A stretch of DNA of 64,000 nt, from the NCBI RefSeq assembly GCF_964204645.1, contig NC_134025.1, positions 372,001-436,000 of the forward strand, read 5' to 3'. Origin of the DNA: Tubulanus polymorphus. Its lineage: Eukaryota > Nemertea > Palaeonemertea > Tubulaniformes > Tubulanidae. The position numbers were made by a program, and so were the translations under genes. Numbering within the stretch: the stretch's first letter is position 1; each line of letters opens with the position of its first letter. A model generated the notes under the pieces. That model was not told the origin of the DNA and did not search any database. It saw nothing but the letters and a program-made list of their open reading frames with translations. Positions 33,501-42,823 of this stretch are shown here, piece after piece.

Positions 33501-36500
33501 TTCTTTACACATTTTTGGAAAAGAAGAAAATCTCACATATTTAATATTGCCAAATACAATGCATCCAGTTCCACTTGACTCTAGTTCACTGGTCTAATCG
33601 ACGATTTGACTATATCCTTAAGTCGTTTACGAGCTTCCGTAGTACGTACCTTCATCAGGTGGATTACTCCACATCAGGTGGAATTCTCCACATCAGGACC
33701 CAGTTCCACAGTTGTGAGTTATAGTTAACTCTGAGTTAGTTACTTCATTTTCAATGAGTTAACTCAGAGTCAAATCTTAACTCGGAACTGTGGAACTGGG
33801 CCCAGGTGGATTACTCCACATCAGGTGGATTTTACTCCACAAGCTCGTGCGTTAAATAAACTATAGTTACACTTATGAATTGCTATTCGTCTTGTATTTA
33901 TTCACAATAATTCAGCGAAAGATGAAAATTATATCTTCTCGTCCTTGACCTATCCTACAATAGTCTACTTCAGACGAATATATGAGTATGATTATGTAAA
34001 TGTATATTTACAGCCAATAGGAACGACATTAGCGATAGACCCAATCGGAGCGTATGACGTGGATGCTGGTGATACTATAACATTTGAATTGGAAGGTCGT
34101 GACCATGAATTCTTTCAACTCGTCAAAGGAGCAGGCGATAGAGTTTATTTAACCGTCGCTAAACGCATTGATTTTGAGAGTAAAACCCCTTATTTAGACA
34201 GTCAAAATCGAATCAAATTATGTAAGCACATTCAACAAAATACAATGTCTATGTGATTCTAATATGTATTGGGAAATATTTGTGTTTTTTTTTGGTATTT
34301 TTCTTTTTATAAATCGAGTGTTTATAACATTTACTTCTATTATACATCTTGCTATGTTCTCTGTATCTTGCCGCCTTTTTGTATCAATTTGATACGAATG
34401 ATTGTGATATAGATATCAATATGTGTTCTGCATTTTCATCGTAATAAATGCAACAAGCTTAAAATAACTCTACTTTGAAAATATAAAAACTGTATGAAGA
34501 GAAAGTTTATGTAACTGAAAATTCATGAAAGCGACAACAATATAAATCTTTATTTTCTAATGAGTATTTCATAACATTTTGATATACACAACATAGAGAG
34601 GCGACTTAAAGAATATAATCTCTCTTTTAGAAATAGACGATTTGATATTAGTAGTTTCTATTTTGCAGATGTTTGGGCCAGGGATAATCACCAGTTAAGA
34701 AATGTAAACAATGGTTACATAACGATGTATATAAAGATAATGGATATCAATGATAATTTACCAGTTTGTTTTCCGGATTCATACACAGCAACTATAACTG
34801 AAAATACAGCCATAAATACTGAAGTTTTACAGGTTCAGTGCTATGACGCTGATGCCAGTAGTCCGCTTGTATTTACCGTTAACGGTACTGTGGCTGCGCA
34901 ACAGTGGTTTCAGGTAAGAGAAGTTAACTTCAATACGGGGTTTAATACAGAAAAAGGGAAAAATTGAAATTTCCTACGTTTTTCTTTCGAACTTTCGGAC
35001 GTTAGGTTTGATTTATTCATTGTGCGTGATATATACATGTACATATCACAAATATACGCATCATATATATGCTTGGAAATTCTAGCCGATGAAAAGTGAA
35101 TTGACGATAATCACAACTGTCTTATTTATTTCAAGGTTTTATCAAATGGAAGTTTAACAGTAAAACATCCCTCAGATCTGGAGACTGATACAACTTTATC
35201 GTTTTATGTTTACGGATATCAAGGAACGTATCCGAACCGAACCAGTACACGAGCTGCTGTCGCTATAACTATACGCGCTGTTAATGACAATAAACCGGTA
35301 TTCAAGCAAAGTTTCTATAATTTTGAAGCTCGTTCCGATGCATCAGTGGCGCACTCTGTCGGTGTGATTTCAGCTACTGATGCCGATATTAGTAAGTACC
35401 ACTAGACGGCGTGCCGCACTAGATATCCCGCTAGATGGCGTGTGCTTGAATAGGGCAACGCAAAATTTAATTCATTTTCAATTAACTTTCATCTTCAGCC
35501 CCACATCAGAAATTAGGCAAATCGTGTTGATAAACCAGATTGATCTGAAAGGGTTCATATTCATCGTCCATATTCTGAAAAGCCACATAAAATCTGATAC
35601 CGTTGTCCTAGTGCACACTAGCGCCCCTGTAGGATCCTCGCTTGCCACAGTCGAAGGGTCCGCATTCATAATGTAATTTTCGATATTTTCTATTGTAGCT
35701 ACATCAGTGATCAGCTATGACTGGGTGTCTAGTATAACTCTGTTCAGTCTCGGTTCGGCAGACGGCATCATTCGAGTTCTGAATCCTTTGACAGATGATA
35801 AAAAATATATATATTTTGCGGTCGCTAAAGATAATGACGTTCCACCAGACTATTCCGAGTAAGAATTGAGAATAACTTTAGAACCAGCACCGGATTGTCT
35901 TAACCAATCTAACAACTACCCTGAGTACCAGTCTTATTATTCATTATGGTCACTCTCATGAACCGGCGTGGTCATGGTGTCACGTGATATCGGTTACAGA
36001 CCTCATAACTTTCATTTCCACTAAAAGATGGCGAATACATTACACATTACAGAATATAAATGAATGAATGAATGAATGAATGAATGAATGAATGAATGAA
36101 TGAATGAATGAATGAATGAATGAATGAATGAATGAATGAATATAATAGTTTTGATCAGAGTACGAAATGTTCTGTTTCAATTTGTATATACTCTACTGGA
36201 TTATATCTATACATCTCATAAATACGATACATTTCATAAATTTCAGGCATACAGCAATAAGAATAGATACATTTCCTCCTGATGCGTACCTGGTGAATTT
36301 TGATGTAACTCGACCCCTTACATACTTCACACCCAGTCGTCAGCAGGAATTCATAGATGCCGTGACGTCAGGTTGCGGTGGATGCTTAGCGAGATTATCC
36401 AGTTTAAAATCGACCCCTGGTGCCGAAACTACCAGGTACTACACCTTACTCCCTGTAATCAATCTCGATTTATTACGAAATTACAGCAAAAAACTTTGAT

Positions 36501-37374
36501 TTGAATTTTGATTTATTTCAGTACAACATTGACGATGTATGCGCTTAAGGATAACACAACCGAATCTTACGCGAATATCGACCAACCGAAAATCTTTTTA
36601 GGAAAATCTGAATTACTGAATACATTCACTGTTAACGCAGATGGACAGCCATCGTCTGCGACAACTTTACCAGGATTCTCAAACTACCCGGTTACGAAAG
36701 TTTATTCAGCTTCGGCGACCAGTTTAACAGCGATCGAATGGTTGGTTACAACTCCCGGTGGTCAAGCAGTGATAGCTTTACTCAGTATCATAGCACTGGC
36801 TTTACTCATTACCGGACTGGTTTATTTCTTCAAATGGTGCGTGCCGAAAATGAGAGATGTCAAATGTCCTAAAGCGAACTGCGATTGTTGTAAGCGGTAA
36901 GTAGTAGTTAGATGCCGCAAAGAATGACAAAAAGTCTCTGTAATATTTCCTTGAGTTTGTAGTTCGTTTATTCAACGTTTCGACTTCAGAAATACTGATG
37001 GAGTGATAATTGGGTTGTCACATTATTCATGTCTATTAAGAAGTCGACGTGCTGAATTAATTATCAGCTCAAGGAAACATTTTGTCCTCTTTTCATTCTT
37101 ATTGTGGGATCTTATATCATCGTTACAATACGAATTTAGAGGTTTTCATCAATGGGATTTCCACAGTAAAAGTACCCCCTTGAATCGCTGGGGTCATTAT
37201 CGGTAAAATCAGATTTACTAACTTACGATGATAATTTTTTTCTTGTATTTCTACAGCGAACCGAAACCGGAACCACCTAAAAAACGATTACATCATCCAG
37301 ATGGTGACGCGAACGTGTTTGACTTCCGGTATAGAGCCGATCAACCTCTGTATAAACCAAACAATCTTGGATAA
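30530..37374 (+). CDS. Single-pass cadherin with five EC-like repeats, 12 coding exons, 772 residues
   Basis: Calcium-dependent adhesion-type membrane protein. Exons: 30530-30617, 30908-31072, 31635-31849, 32018-32117, 33135-33334, 34014-34221, 34669-34913, 35136-35391, 35699-35858, 36247-36435, 36522-36896, 37257-37374. They total 2319 nt with all phases closing. A signal peptide (residues about 1-29) precedes repeats with Ca-binding motifs: DENVT, DINDINEPP, NVNEAP, DVDAGD, DFES, WARDNHQ, DINDNLP, DADA, DLETD, AVNDNKP, ATDAD. A membrane-proximal region of about 100 residues follows, then one membrane span (about 690-712, AVIALLSIIALALLITGLVY) and a 60-residue cysteine-starting, proline-rich tail. 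No catenin-binding segment is visible, so it is not a classical cadherin. It resembles short protocadherin-like or cadherin-related invertebrate proteins. EC1 and EC2 are weak matches. AATAAA lies at 37660-37665. Confidence 0.88.
32650..32882. repeat. Two adjacent degenerate fold-back elements in a cadherin intron
   Basis: GGACCCGTTTTTCATAGTTC to CCGTAGAATTGAGTCCAG, then CAGTTCCACCATTCTGAG to CTGTAGAAGTTCTAGATCC. Both carry weakened versions of the family ends and the internal TTGAGTTAAACTAATTGG/AAATGAACTAATT complementarity. Confidence 0.5.
33660..33845. repeat. Well-preserved fold-back element inside a short tandem repeat
   Basis: The element at 33697-33804 begins ACCCAGTTCCACAGTTGTGA and ends CTCGGAACTGTGGAACTGGG. 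Inner arms TTAACTCTGAGTTAGTTA and GAGTTAACTCAGAGT are also complementary. It interrupts an array of GGTGGATTACTCCACATCA copies, so the insertion boundaries are unusually clear. Confidence 0.8.
36056..36142. repeat. (GAAT)n microsatellite
   Basis: About twenty uninterrupted TGAA/GAAT tetranucleotides in the cadherin intron before exon 36247-36435. Confidence 0.97.
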
Positions 37375-37744
37375 CGCAATATTTACCACCAGTGTTTTAA
37401 ACTGGACAATAGAATCCATCACTGCTGACAATCTTCAAATAAAAAACTCTCATGTGACCAGTAACGCAAAAAGGATTAACGCCTATTTAATCCTTTAAAT
37501 GCGTTCATGGTTACTGGTCGATGTTTTAATCCGTTTTTATCTGGGGCGGTTTTCTTTCTCACTAGTTTTAGACTGTGACGTCACTTCTCTGTTCATGCAC
37601 GCAATTTGTTCATTGTAAATAAATACAATGTGTTTATACATATATTGTAAAGATGTTGAAATAAATTAATGTTTATTTTTTTTCAAAACGCATGTTTTGA
37701 TTGTTTGTTGCAGACGAAATGCTGGCGATGCGGCTTTAGTTCTG

Positions 37745-37840
37745 TATCCAGTTCCACAGTTGTCCCGAGTTAAAAAAAATGAACTGAGCTATTCAGTCAA
37801 ACTGAAACCGGAAACTATGGAAATAGATTTTGAGGTTTTT
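37745..37840. repeat. Fold-back element remnant in duplication copy A
   Basis: TATCCAGTTCCACAGTTGTC near 37745 and a decayed right half with GAAACTATGG. The orthologous position in copy B (40075-40172) keeps ATCCAGTTCCACAG and GAACTGAGCAACTGGATC. Confidence 0.5.
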
Positions 37841-37937
37841 GCAAAGAGGAATTTATCAGTGCTTAAACACGCTTTCGCGGTCTGTCTGGTCTCATATATA
37901 ACGCGGGTTTAACCATAGAAATTACCATTGAAGGATT

Positions 37938-38990
37938 TTATCGAGTTCTTAGTTTCGACCTGCAGTGAATCCTATTGAAAATAACGGTCGTCTCAAAACG
38001 GAATTTTTTATTTGTTAAACAGTAAACGGAAAAATTGACACATGAATCAAACATGGACAATAATAGGGAGATTTTTCGTAGAATCATTTTACTGCCTTTA
38101 CCGAAAACTGGTAGAATATAGTTGCTGGGAAGTCGTTCCAGAACAGCAGGAAATTCACAAATAAAATAGAGAAAAACAACTGCTGTAACCGTCTTCAATA
38201 TTCCTGCATCTTTATCCTGAGCAGAAGCGCCACCTATTAGTGATATGCGTCGTTTTCTCGTCCAATTATACACGACAAATAGAATTGTGTTTGAAATTAA
38301 CAGAAATGTGATTGGTAGGTAATTTATGTTCATGGCGAATCTATAATCGTCACTTTTTTTCCAAAAATGTCTCCCATTAAAAAAACGTGTTACATCAGTA
38401 AAATTCAGCTTCCGCCAGTAAAGTGTGTAAGCGTACTGACCTGGTTTTAGACACGGCCATCTCGTTAAACCTGGTAATCTGTTGGGAACAATGGTATTAT
38501 AATAAAACATCACTGCAATCAATAGGATCACGAAGCAGAGTAAATTAATAGTTAAAGGTTTCCAGTAGCGCTTATATTTCAATGGGAAAATAATGACTAA
38601 AATTCTCTCTAAACTCACAACAACAACCAGCCAGTTTCTCATAAACTGTGACGGATACAGTCCCATATAGGCGATAACTATGAACCACCAACCAAACTTC
38701 CAGTCGTCATAACGAAAAACCAAGTCACCCAGATTACTGTAGATAAAATACGTTCTCAGCGGATACATGGTAAAAGACGATAAACTGAACGCAAGATCAG
38801 CGATTGCTAAAATACCGAGAGTGTGATAACAATTATTGCGTAGTCTCTTTATAACGATAATAGTGAGTAAATTCAGCAGAATACCACTTATAGTGACAGG
38901 ACCCATTCCTGCCATGTAGATATAAACACTGAACTGATAGTTCCATTTGATTTTCTGAGAACAATGATACTGTGAACTATTCACTGCCAT
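37938..38990 (-). CDS. Class A GPCR, FMRFamide-receptor-like (copy A)
   Basis: Seven-span rhodopsin-type receptor in one exon, 350 residues from the ATG at 38988-38990. An open frame runs 9 nt further upstream but lacks an ATG, and the paralogue aligns at this methionine. Landmarks: N-glycosylation site NSS near the N-terminus, LLNLLTIIVI (TM1), LAIADLAFSL with Asp2.50 (TM2), SLERILVIIFPLKY in place of DRY (TM3), CEFP in TM6 in place of CWxP, and VNFSVYCLTNKKFR in TM7 in place of NPxxY. The TM7 form is typical of FMRFamide/myosuppressin-type peptide receptors. The usual TM3 cysteine (3.25) is absent; ECL2 has one cysteine (RWPCLKPG) and the N-terminus one (QYHC). Ligand unknown; peptide is a guess. 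It lies tail-to-tail with the cadherin gene. Confidence 0.85.
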   Translation of the reverse strand: MAVNSSQYHCSQKIKWNYQFSVYIYMAGMGPVTISGILLNLLTIIVIKRLRNNCYHTLGILAIADLAFSLSSFTMYPLRTYFIYSNLGDLVFRYDDWKFGWWFIVIAYMGLYPSQFMRNWLVVVVSLERILVIIFPLKYKRYWKPLTINLLCFVILLIAVMFYYNTIVPNRLPGLTRWPCLKPGQYAYTLYWRKLNFTDVTRFFNGRHFWKKSDDYRFAMNINYLPITFLLISNTILFVVYNWTRKRRISLIGGASAQDKDAGILKTVTAVVFLYFICEFPAVLERLPSNYILPVFGKGSKMILRKISLLLSMFDSCVNFSVYCLTNKKFRFETTVIFNRIHCRSKLRTR

Positions 38991-38999
38991 GATCCGCAC

Positions 39000-39714
39000 A
39001 TCAATAGCGCAAAGGTAGCTTTAGCGTGAGTTCTGCGACTGCTGTTGGTGTTCGCTGTTCAAACATGATTTAATATCTTCCAGCACATCACAGGGATATA
39101 ACGCGTTTGCTTTCAACTCAACTTGGCAAAAAACATTCAAAATGATGAACATTTTATCAGGATAATCTTTTGTTGTCTAATAAATCAGGCACAACACGCG
39201 TGGAAATCGAATTAGATACAGCGCAAAATATAAATGCTTTTAAAATTGATTATTCAATTCCAAACAGTGTGGTTGAATTTATACCAGGACCGCGCAATCA
39301 TTTTCCGTGAGGTTCACAGTTTGCAAGGATTGACCTACATCAGTAATATTTGGTAATAATTCTTCAGATTCCTCTGTTAGATGATATAGCCTCACTCTCA
39401 CCCATTCTAAAGACGAATATTCATAGTGCGAGTGATCCGTCTTATTTTTTTTTGAAAGCTCATAACAAACCGATATAATCAGTGATTAGAGACCAAATTT
39501 CGAATAACGTTCGAAACTGAACGAAAATAGTCATCGGGGTTTGAAACTATTCTTCCTTTGGCATGTGAGTGATCGCTACGCTGCCCGTTTACCAATCCCA
39601 AATACAATCGCTGCACAACATAGTTCCATTATAAGTGGCTTAAAAACTATCGCTTAAAGCAGAATCGTCTTGTGTAAGGTTTTTATTGATAGATTTATAG
39701 AAATCATTCGTATT
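39000..39714. other. Spacer upstream of GPCR copy A; no gene seen
   Basis: Presumably holds the copy-A promoter on the minus strand. No coding sequence or clear core promoter motif could be fixed. It does not obviously match the region upstream of copy B, so the duplication breakpoint lies near the GPCR start. Confidence 0.4.
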
Positions 39715-41256
39715 TTAGACTGGACAATCGAATCGATCACAACTGACTGGACAATCCTTCAAATAGTAAACTTTCATGTGACCAGTAACATACAAAAAGG
39801 ATTAACGCCTAGTTAATCCTTTAAATGCGTTCATGGTTACTGGTCGATGTTTTAATCCGTTTTTATCTGGGGCGGTTTTCTTTCTCACTTGAGACTGTGT
39901 CATCACTTCTCTGTCCATGCACGCAATTTGTTCATTGTAAATAAATACAATGTGTTTTAAACATATATTTTAAAAATGTTGGAATAAATTGATGTTTATT
40001 TTTTTCAAAATTTTGATTGTTTGTTGCAGACGAGAGCCTGGTGGTGCGGCTGTAGTTAAATTCGGTTCATCTGGATCCAGTTCCACAGTTTTCCGTTGAT
40101 TCCAGGATTTACTGAAAATGAACTACAGTTCTACAGTCAAACTTAAACCGGGAACTGAGCAACTGGATCTTGAGATTAAACATACACGAACTCGGCTTTG
40201 ACCATGGATTGTTCAGAACCGATTTAATCGACTACTAAGTTTATTGAAAATTTTGGTCGTCTCTAAACGGAATTTCTTATTTGTTAAACAATAAACGGAA
40301 AAATTGACACAAGAATCAAACATGGACAATAATAGGGAGATTTTTCGTAGGACCATTTTATCAACTGTACCAAAAATTGTACGATAGATGAAATCGGGAA
40401 GTCGTTCCAAAATAGCAGGAAATTCACAAATAATATAGAGAACAACAACTGCTGAAACCGTCTTCAATATTCCTGCATCTTTATCCTGAGCAGAAGCGCC
40501 ACCTATTAGTGATTTGCGTCGTTTTCTCGTCCAATTATACACGACAAATAGAATTGTGTTTGAAATTAACAGAAATGTGATTGGTAGGTAATTAATGTTC
40601 GTGGTTATTCTATAATGACCACTTCCTTTCCAAAAATGACCCCCAGAACGATGGGTATGAATCACATCTGTATACTCCGGCCAGTAAATTGTGTAAGCGT
40701 ACTGACCTGGTTTTAGACACGGCCATCTCGTTAATCCCGGTAATCTGCGGGGAACAATGTTATTATAGTAAAAAAATACTGCAATCAATAGGATCACGAA
40801 ACTGAGTAAATTAATAGTTAAAGGTTTCCAGTAGCGTTTATATTTCAACGGGAAAACTATGACTAAAATTCTCTCTAAACTCACAACAACAACAAACCAG
40901 TTTCTGGAAAACTGTGACGAATACAGTCCCATATAGGCGATAATTATGAACCACCAGCCAAACATCCAGTCATCATAACGAAAAACTAAATCTCCCAGAT
41001 TACTGTAGATAAAATACGTTCTCAGCGGATACATGGTAAAAGACGATAAACTGAACGCAAGATCAGCGATTGCTAAAATACCGAGAGTGTGATAACAATT
41101 ATTGCGTAGTCTCTTTATAACGACAATAGTGAGTAAATTCAGCAGAATACCGCAAACAGTGACAGGACCAATTCCTATCATGTACATATAAACACTGAAC
41201 TGATAGTTCCATCTTATTTTCTCAGCGCAATGATACTGTGAACTATTCACTGTCAT
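39715..41256. repeat. Segmental duplication, copy B
   Basis: Second copy of the block at 37380-38990. It includes a pseudo-3' UTR of the cadherin with AATAAA at 39983-39988 and the fold-back element at 40075-40172. Cadherin coding exons are not included. Confidence 0.88.
40213..41256 (-). CDS. Class A GPCR, FMRFamide-receptor-like (copy B)
   Basis: Paralogue of the receptor at 37938-38990, single exon, 347 residues, ATG at 41254-41256. TM1-TM3 and TM5-TM7 are nearly identical to copy A, including YHTLGILAIADLAFS, SLERILVI, NWTRKRR, CEFP and VNFSVYCLTNKKFR. Differences concentrate in the second extracellular loop (HRSGGHFWKGSGHYR versus NGRHFWKKSDDYR and flanks), in ECL3 and at the C-terminus (SSRLNRF). 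It also lacks the TM3 cysteine but keeps the N-terminal and ECL2 cysteines. An intact frame and concentrated loop changes suggest both copies are functional and may differ in ligand preference; that is inference. Confidence 0.85.
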   Translation of the reverse strand: MTVNSSQYHCAEKIRWNYQFSVYMYMIGIGPVTVCGILLNLLTIVVIKRLRNNCYHTLGILAIADLAFSLSSFTMYPLRTYFIYSNLGDLVFRYDDWMFGWWFIIIAYMGLYSSQFSRNWFVVVVSLERILVIVFPLKYKRYWKPLTINLLSFVILLIAVFFYYNNIVPRRLPGLTRWPCLKPGQYAYTIYWPEYTDVIHTHRSGGHFWKGSGHYRITTNINYLPITFLLISNTILFVVYNWTRKRRKSLIGGASAQDKDAGILKTVSAVVVLYIICEFPAILERLPDFIYRTIFGTVDKMVLRKISLLLSMFDSCVNFSVYCLTNKKFRLETTKIFNKLSSRLNRF

Positions 41257-42387
41257 GCCTATTCACTGCCACTTAATTCGACCTGTAGTTGCCTTAGAAT
41301 TACGATAACGATGCATGTGCAAATAGATTTCATAAGTTATTAGAAGCGCTGGCGCTTTTGTGAAATCGATACCTATGGTAATGTATAATATATAAAATTG
41401 TAGCTATCATTACGTTGAGTATTTCTTCCAGTAAGAACCCGACACAACCATACGTGAAAACTAAATGAAGAATATATTTCTGCAAAATATATTTGAAATT
41501 GACGACTGAAAAGAGATTTACTTGATTTATATTTTCTGATTTATTAACAGCAGGTTTTATTCAATTCACAACGTACTAGCAGTGATTATTCAGTGTTACT
41601 TTGTTGAGTTTGAGTTTAACAACTGCAGGGACGTGGTCGTTTAACAGAAGTTACCAGTGACCTTCAATATTGATATTGTAGCGAATTTGTGACGAAAATA
41701 GCCAAGAAATCGCCTTTCACTAAACGTCCAGGGGCAAATTGCGCAGTCTAAAAAAGGTCTTAAATCTTGAGACTGGTCTTAAGTTGTAAGATTGGCTATA
41801 GAACTAAGTTGGTCTTAGACTGGTCTTAAGTCTAAGACTGATCTTAAGTCTAAGCCATGACTATGCAACCGGCCCCTGTGATTCTTGACTCTTTGTTCCA
41901 TACTAAAAAATCGCGCATTCTGCTCTATATATTATTACTGTGTTGCGTGTAGATTAAACTCGCTATTTAAAATCATTTGTGTTCAGTTTTCAACCCCCCC
42001 TCCCCCTCTGTACGCAAAATCGGCCATTATTTCATATACATTAAGCATTACAGTACGCAATTGCACTGACCTCTCCCCCCTCCACTAATGCGTACGTAAT
42101 AAATCAATGACCCCTTAACTAGAAAAATCGTCAGAGATATTTCTTTCCTTTAAAAAAAGTCGAAGAAAGAACTTTTGAATGAACATAAAATTTGAATGAC
42201 CCCCTGCCAGAACTAGAAAAATAGAACTGGGCACTTCTACAATCGTGAGTACTGCTCCAGCGGTAGTAGCCCTAGGCTCGATCCGCCCGTGTGTCCCGGG
42301 CGATCGGACATGCGCTGGGAACGGACCCCGGTATTAAAAAACGATAATAATTTCATTTCTGATAATTTTTCTCTTAATATTTTTCAG
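41257..42387. other. Intergenic; fold-back element at 41729-41877 and profilin 5' region
   Basis: Non-coding. Element 41729-41877 begins CAGGGGCAAATTGCGCAGTC and ends ACTATGCAACCGGCCCCTG, with internal TGGTCTTAAG repeats, and belongs to the family duplicated at 11950-12242. A GC-rich stretch at about 42255-42330 probably includes the profilin promoter or first non-coding exon. Confidence 0.6.
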
Positions 42388-42424
42388 TCTCGAATAAGAA
42401 CAACTAACTCACACACTAAACATC

Positions 42425-42823
42425 ATGTCTTGGGATTCGTATATACCGAACTTACAGGCGAACATAACCCCGGCGCCGATGTGCTGGCTCGGCGGAAAGG
42501 ACGGCTCCAAGTGGGCGTCGTCGAACGAAAAGGAGATAACGGATTTAACGCCGGAGCAAGCGGTGGCGATCGTGAAAGGCCTCGCCGATCAAAGTAACTC
42601 TGTGTTTCCGGCCAATGGCATCACCATCGGCGCGGTGAAATTCATGTTCCTTCGGAAAGACAACAACCTGGCGCTCGGCAAGAAAAAAGATCACGGCTTT
42701 GTGACGGCCGCCGTCACCAAGTCGGCGCTGATCGTCTGCATCGGTCGCGAGGGCACCCAACACGGCGACTTAAATAAAAATGTGTCATCGATCGCCGAAT
42801 ATTTGGAGGGCGCCGGAATGTAG
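42425..42823 (+). CDS. Profilin, 132 residues
   Basis: Small cytosolic actin-monomer-binding protein that promotes nucleotide exchange and feeds formins and Ena/VASP through poly-proline. MSWDSYI at the start is the conserved N-terminal poly-Pro-binding segment. ITIGAVKFMFLRKD, LGKKKDHGFV and the C-terminal GREGTQHGDLNKNV plus SIAEYLEG match invertebrate profilins, and the length is standard. The whole CDS is one exon. A TTTTTCAG acceptor at 42387 places a short leader (42388-42424) before the ATG, so a 5' UTR intron is likely. The CDS is much more GC-rich at third positions than the other genes here, as expected for a highly expressed gene. It was called a retrocopy candidate and not adopted, because no poly(A) tail or decay is visible. 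Confidence 0.9.
   Translation: MSWDSYIPNLQANITPAPMCWLGGKDGSKWASSNEKEITDLTPEQAVAIVKGLADQSNSVFPANGITIGAVKFMFLRKDNNLALGKKKDHGFVTAAVTKSALIVCIGREGTQHGDLNKNVSSIAEYLEGAGM

Larger units (their letters stand above)
37380..38990. repeat. Segmental duplication, copy A (cadherin 3' UTR plus GPCR)
   Basis: From ACTGGACAATAGAATCCATC (about 37397) the sequence through GTGACCAGTAACG, TCCTTTAAATGCGTTCATGG, TTATCTGGGGCGGTTTTCTT, the AATAAA and a fold-back element, then the whole GPCR, recurs in order at 39715-41256. Copy A includes the cadherin poly(A) signal, so the cadherin end was present before or at the duplication. Confidence 0.9.

Noticed and set aside
38991-38999. Upstream start for GPCR copy A adding three residues
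   Set aside because: The codon there is GTG, not ATG; the paralogue aligns with the methionine at 38988-38990.
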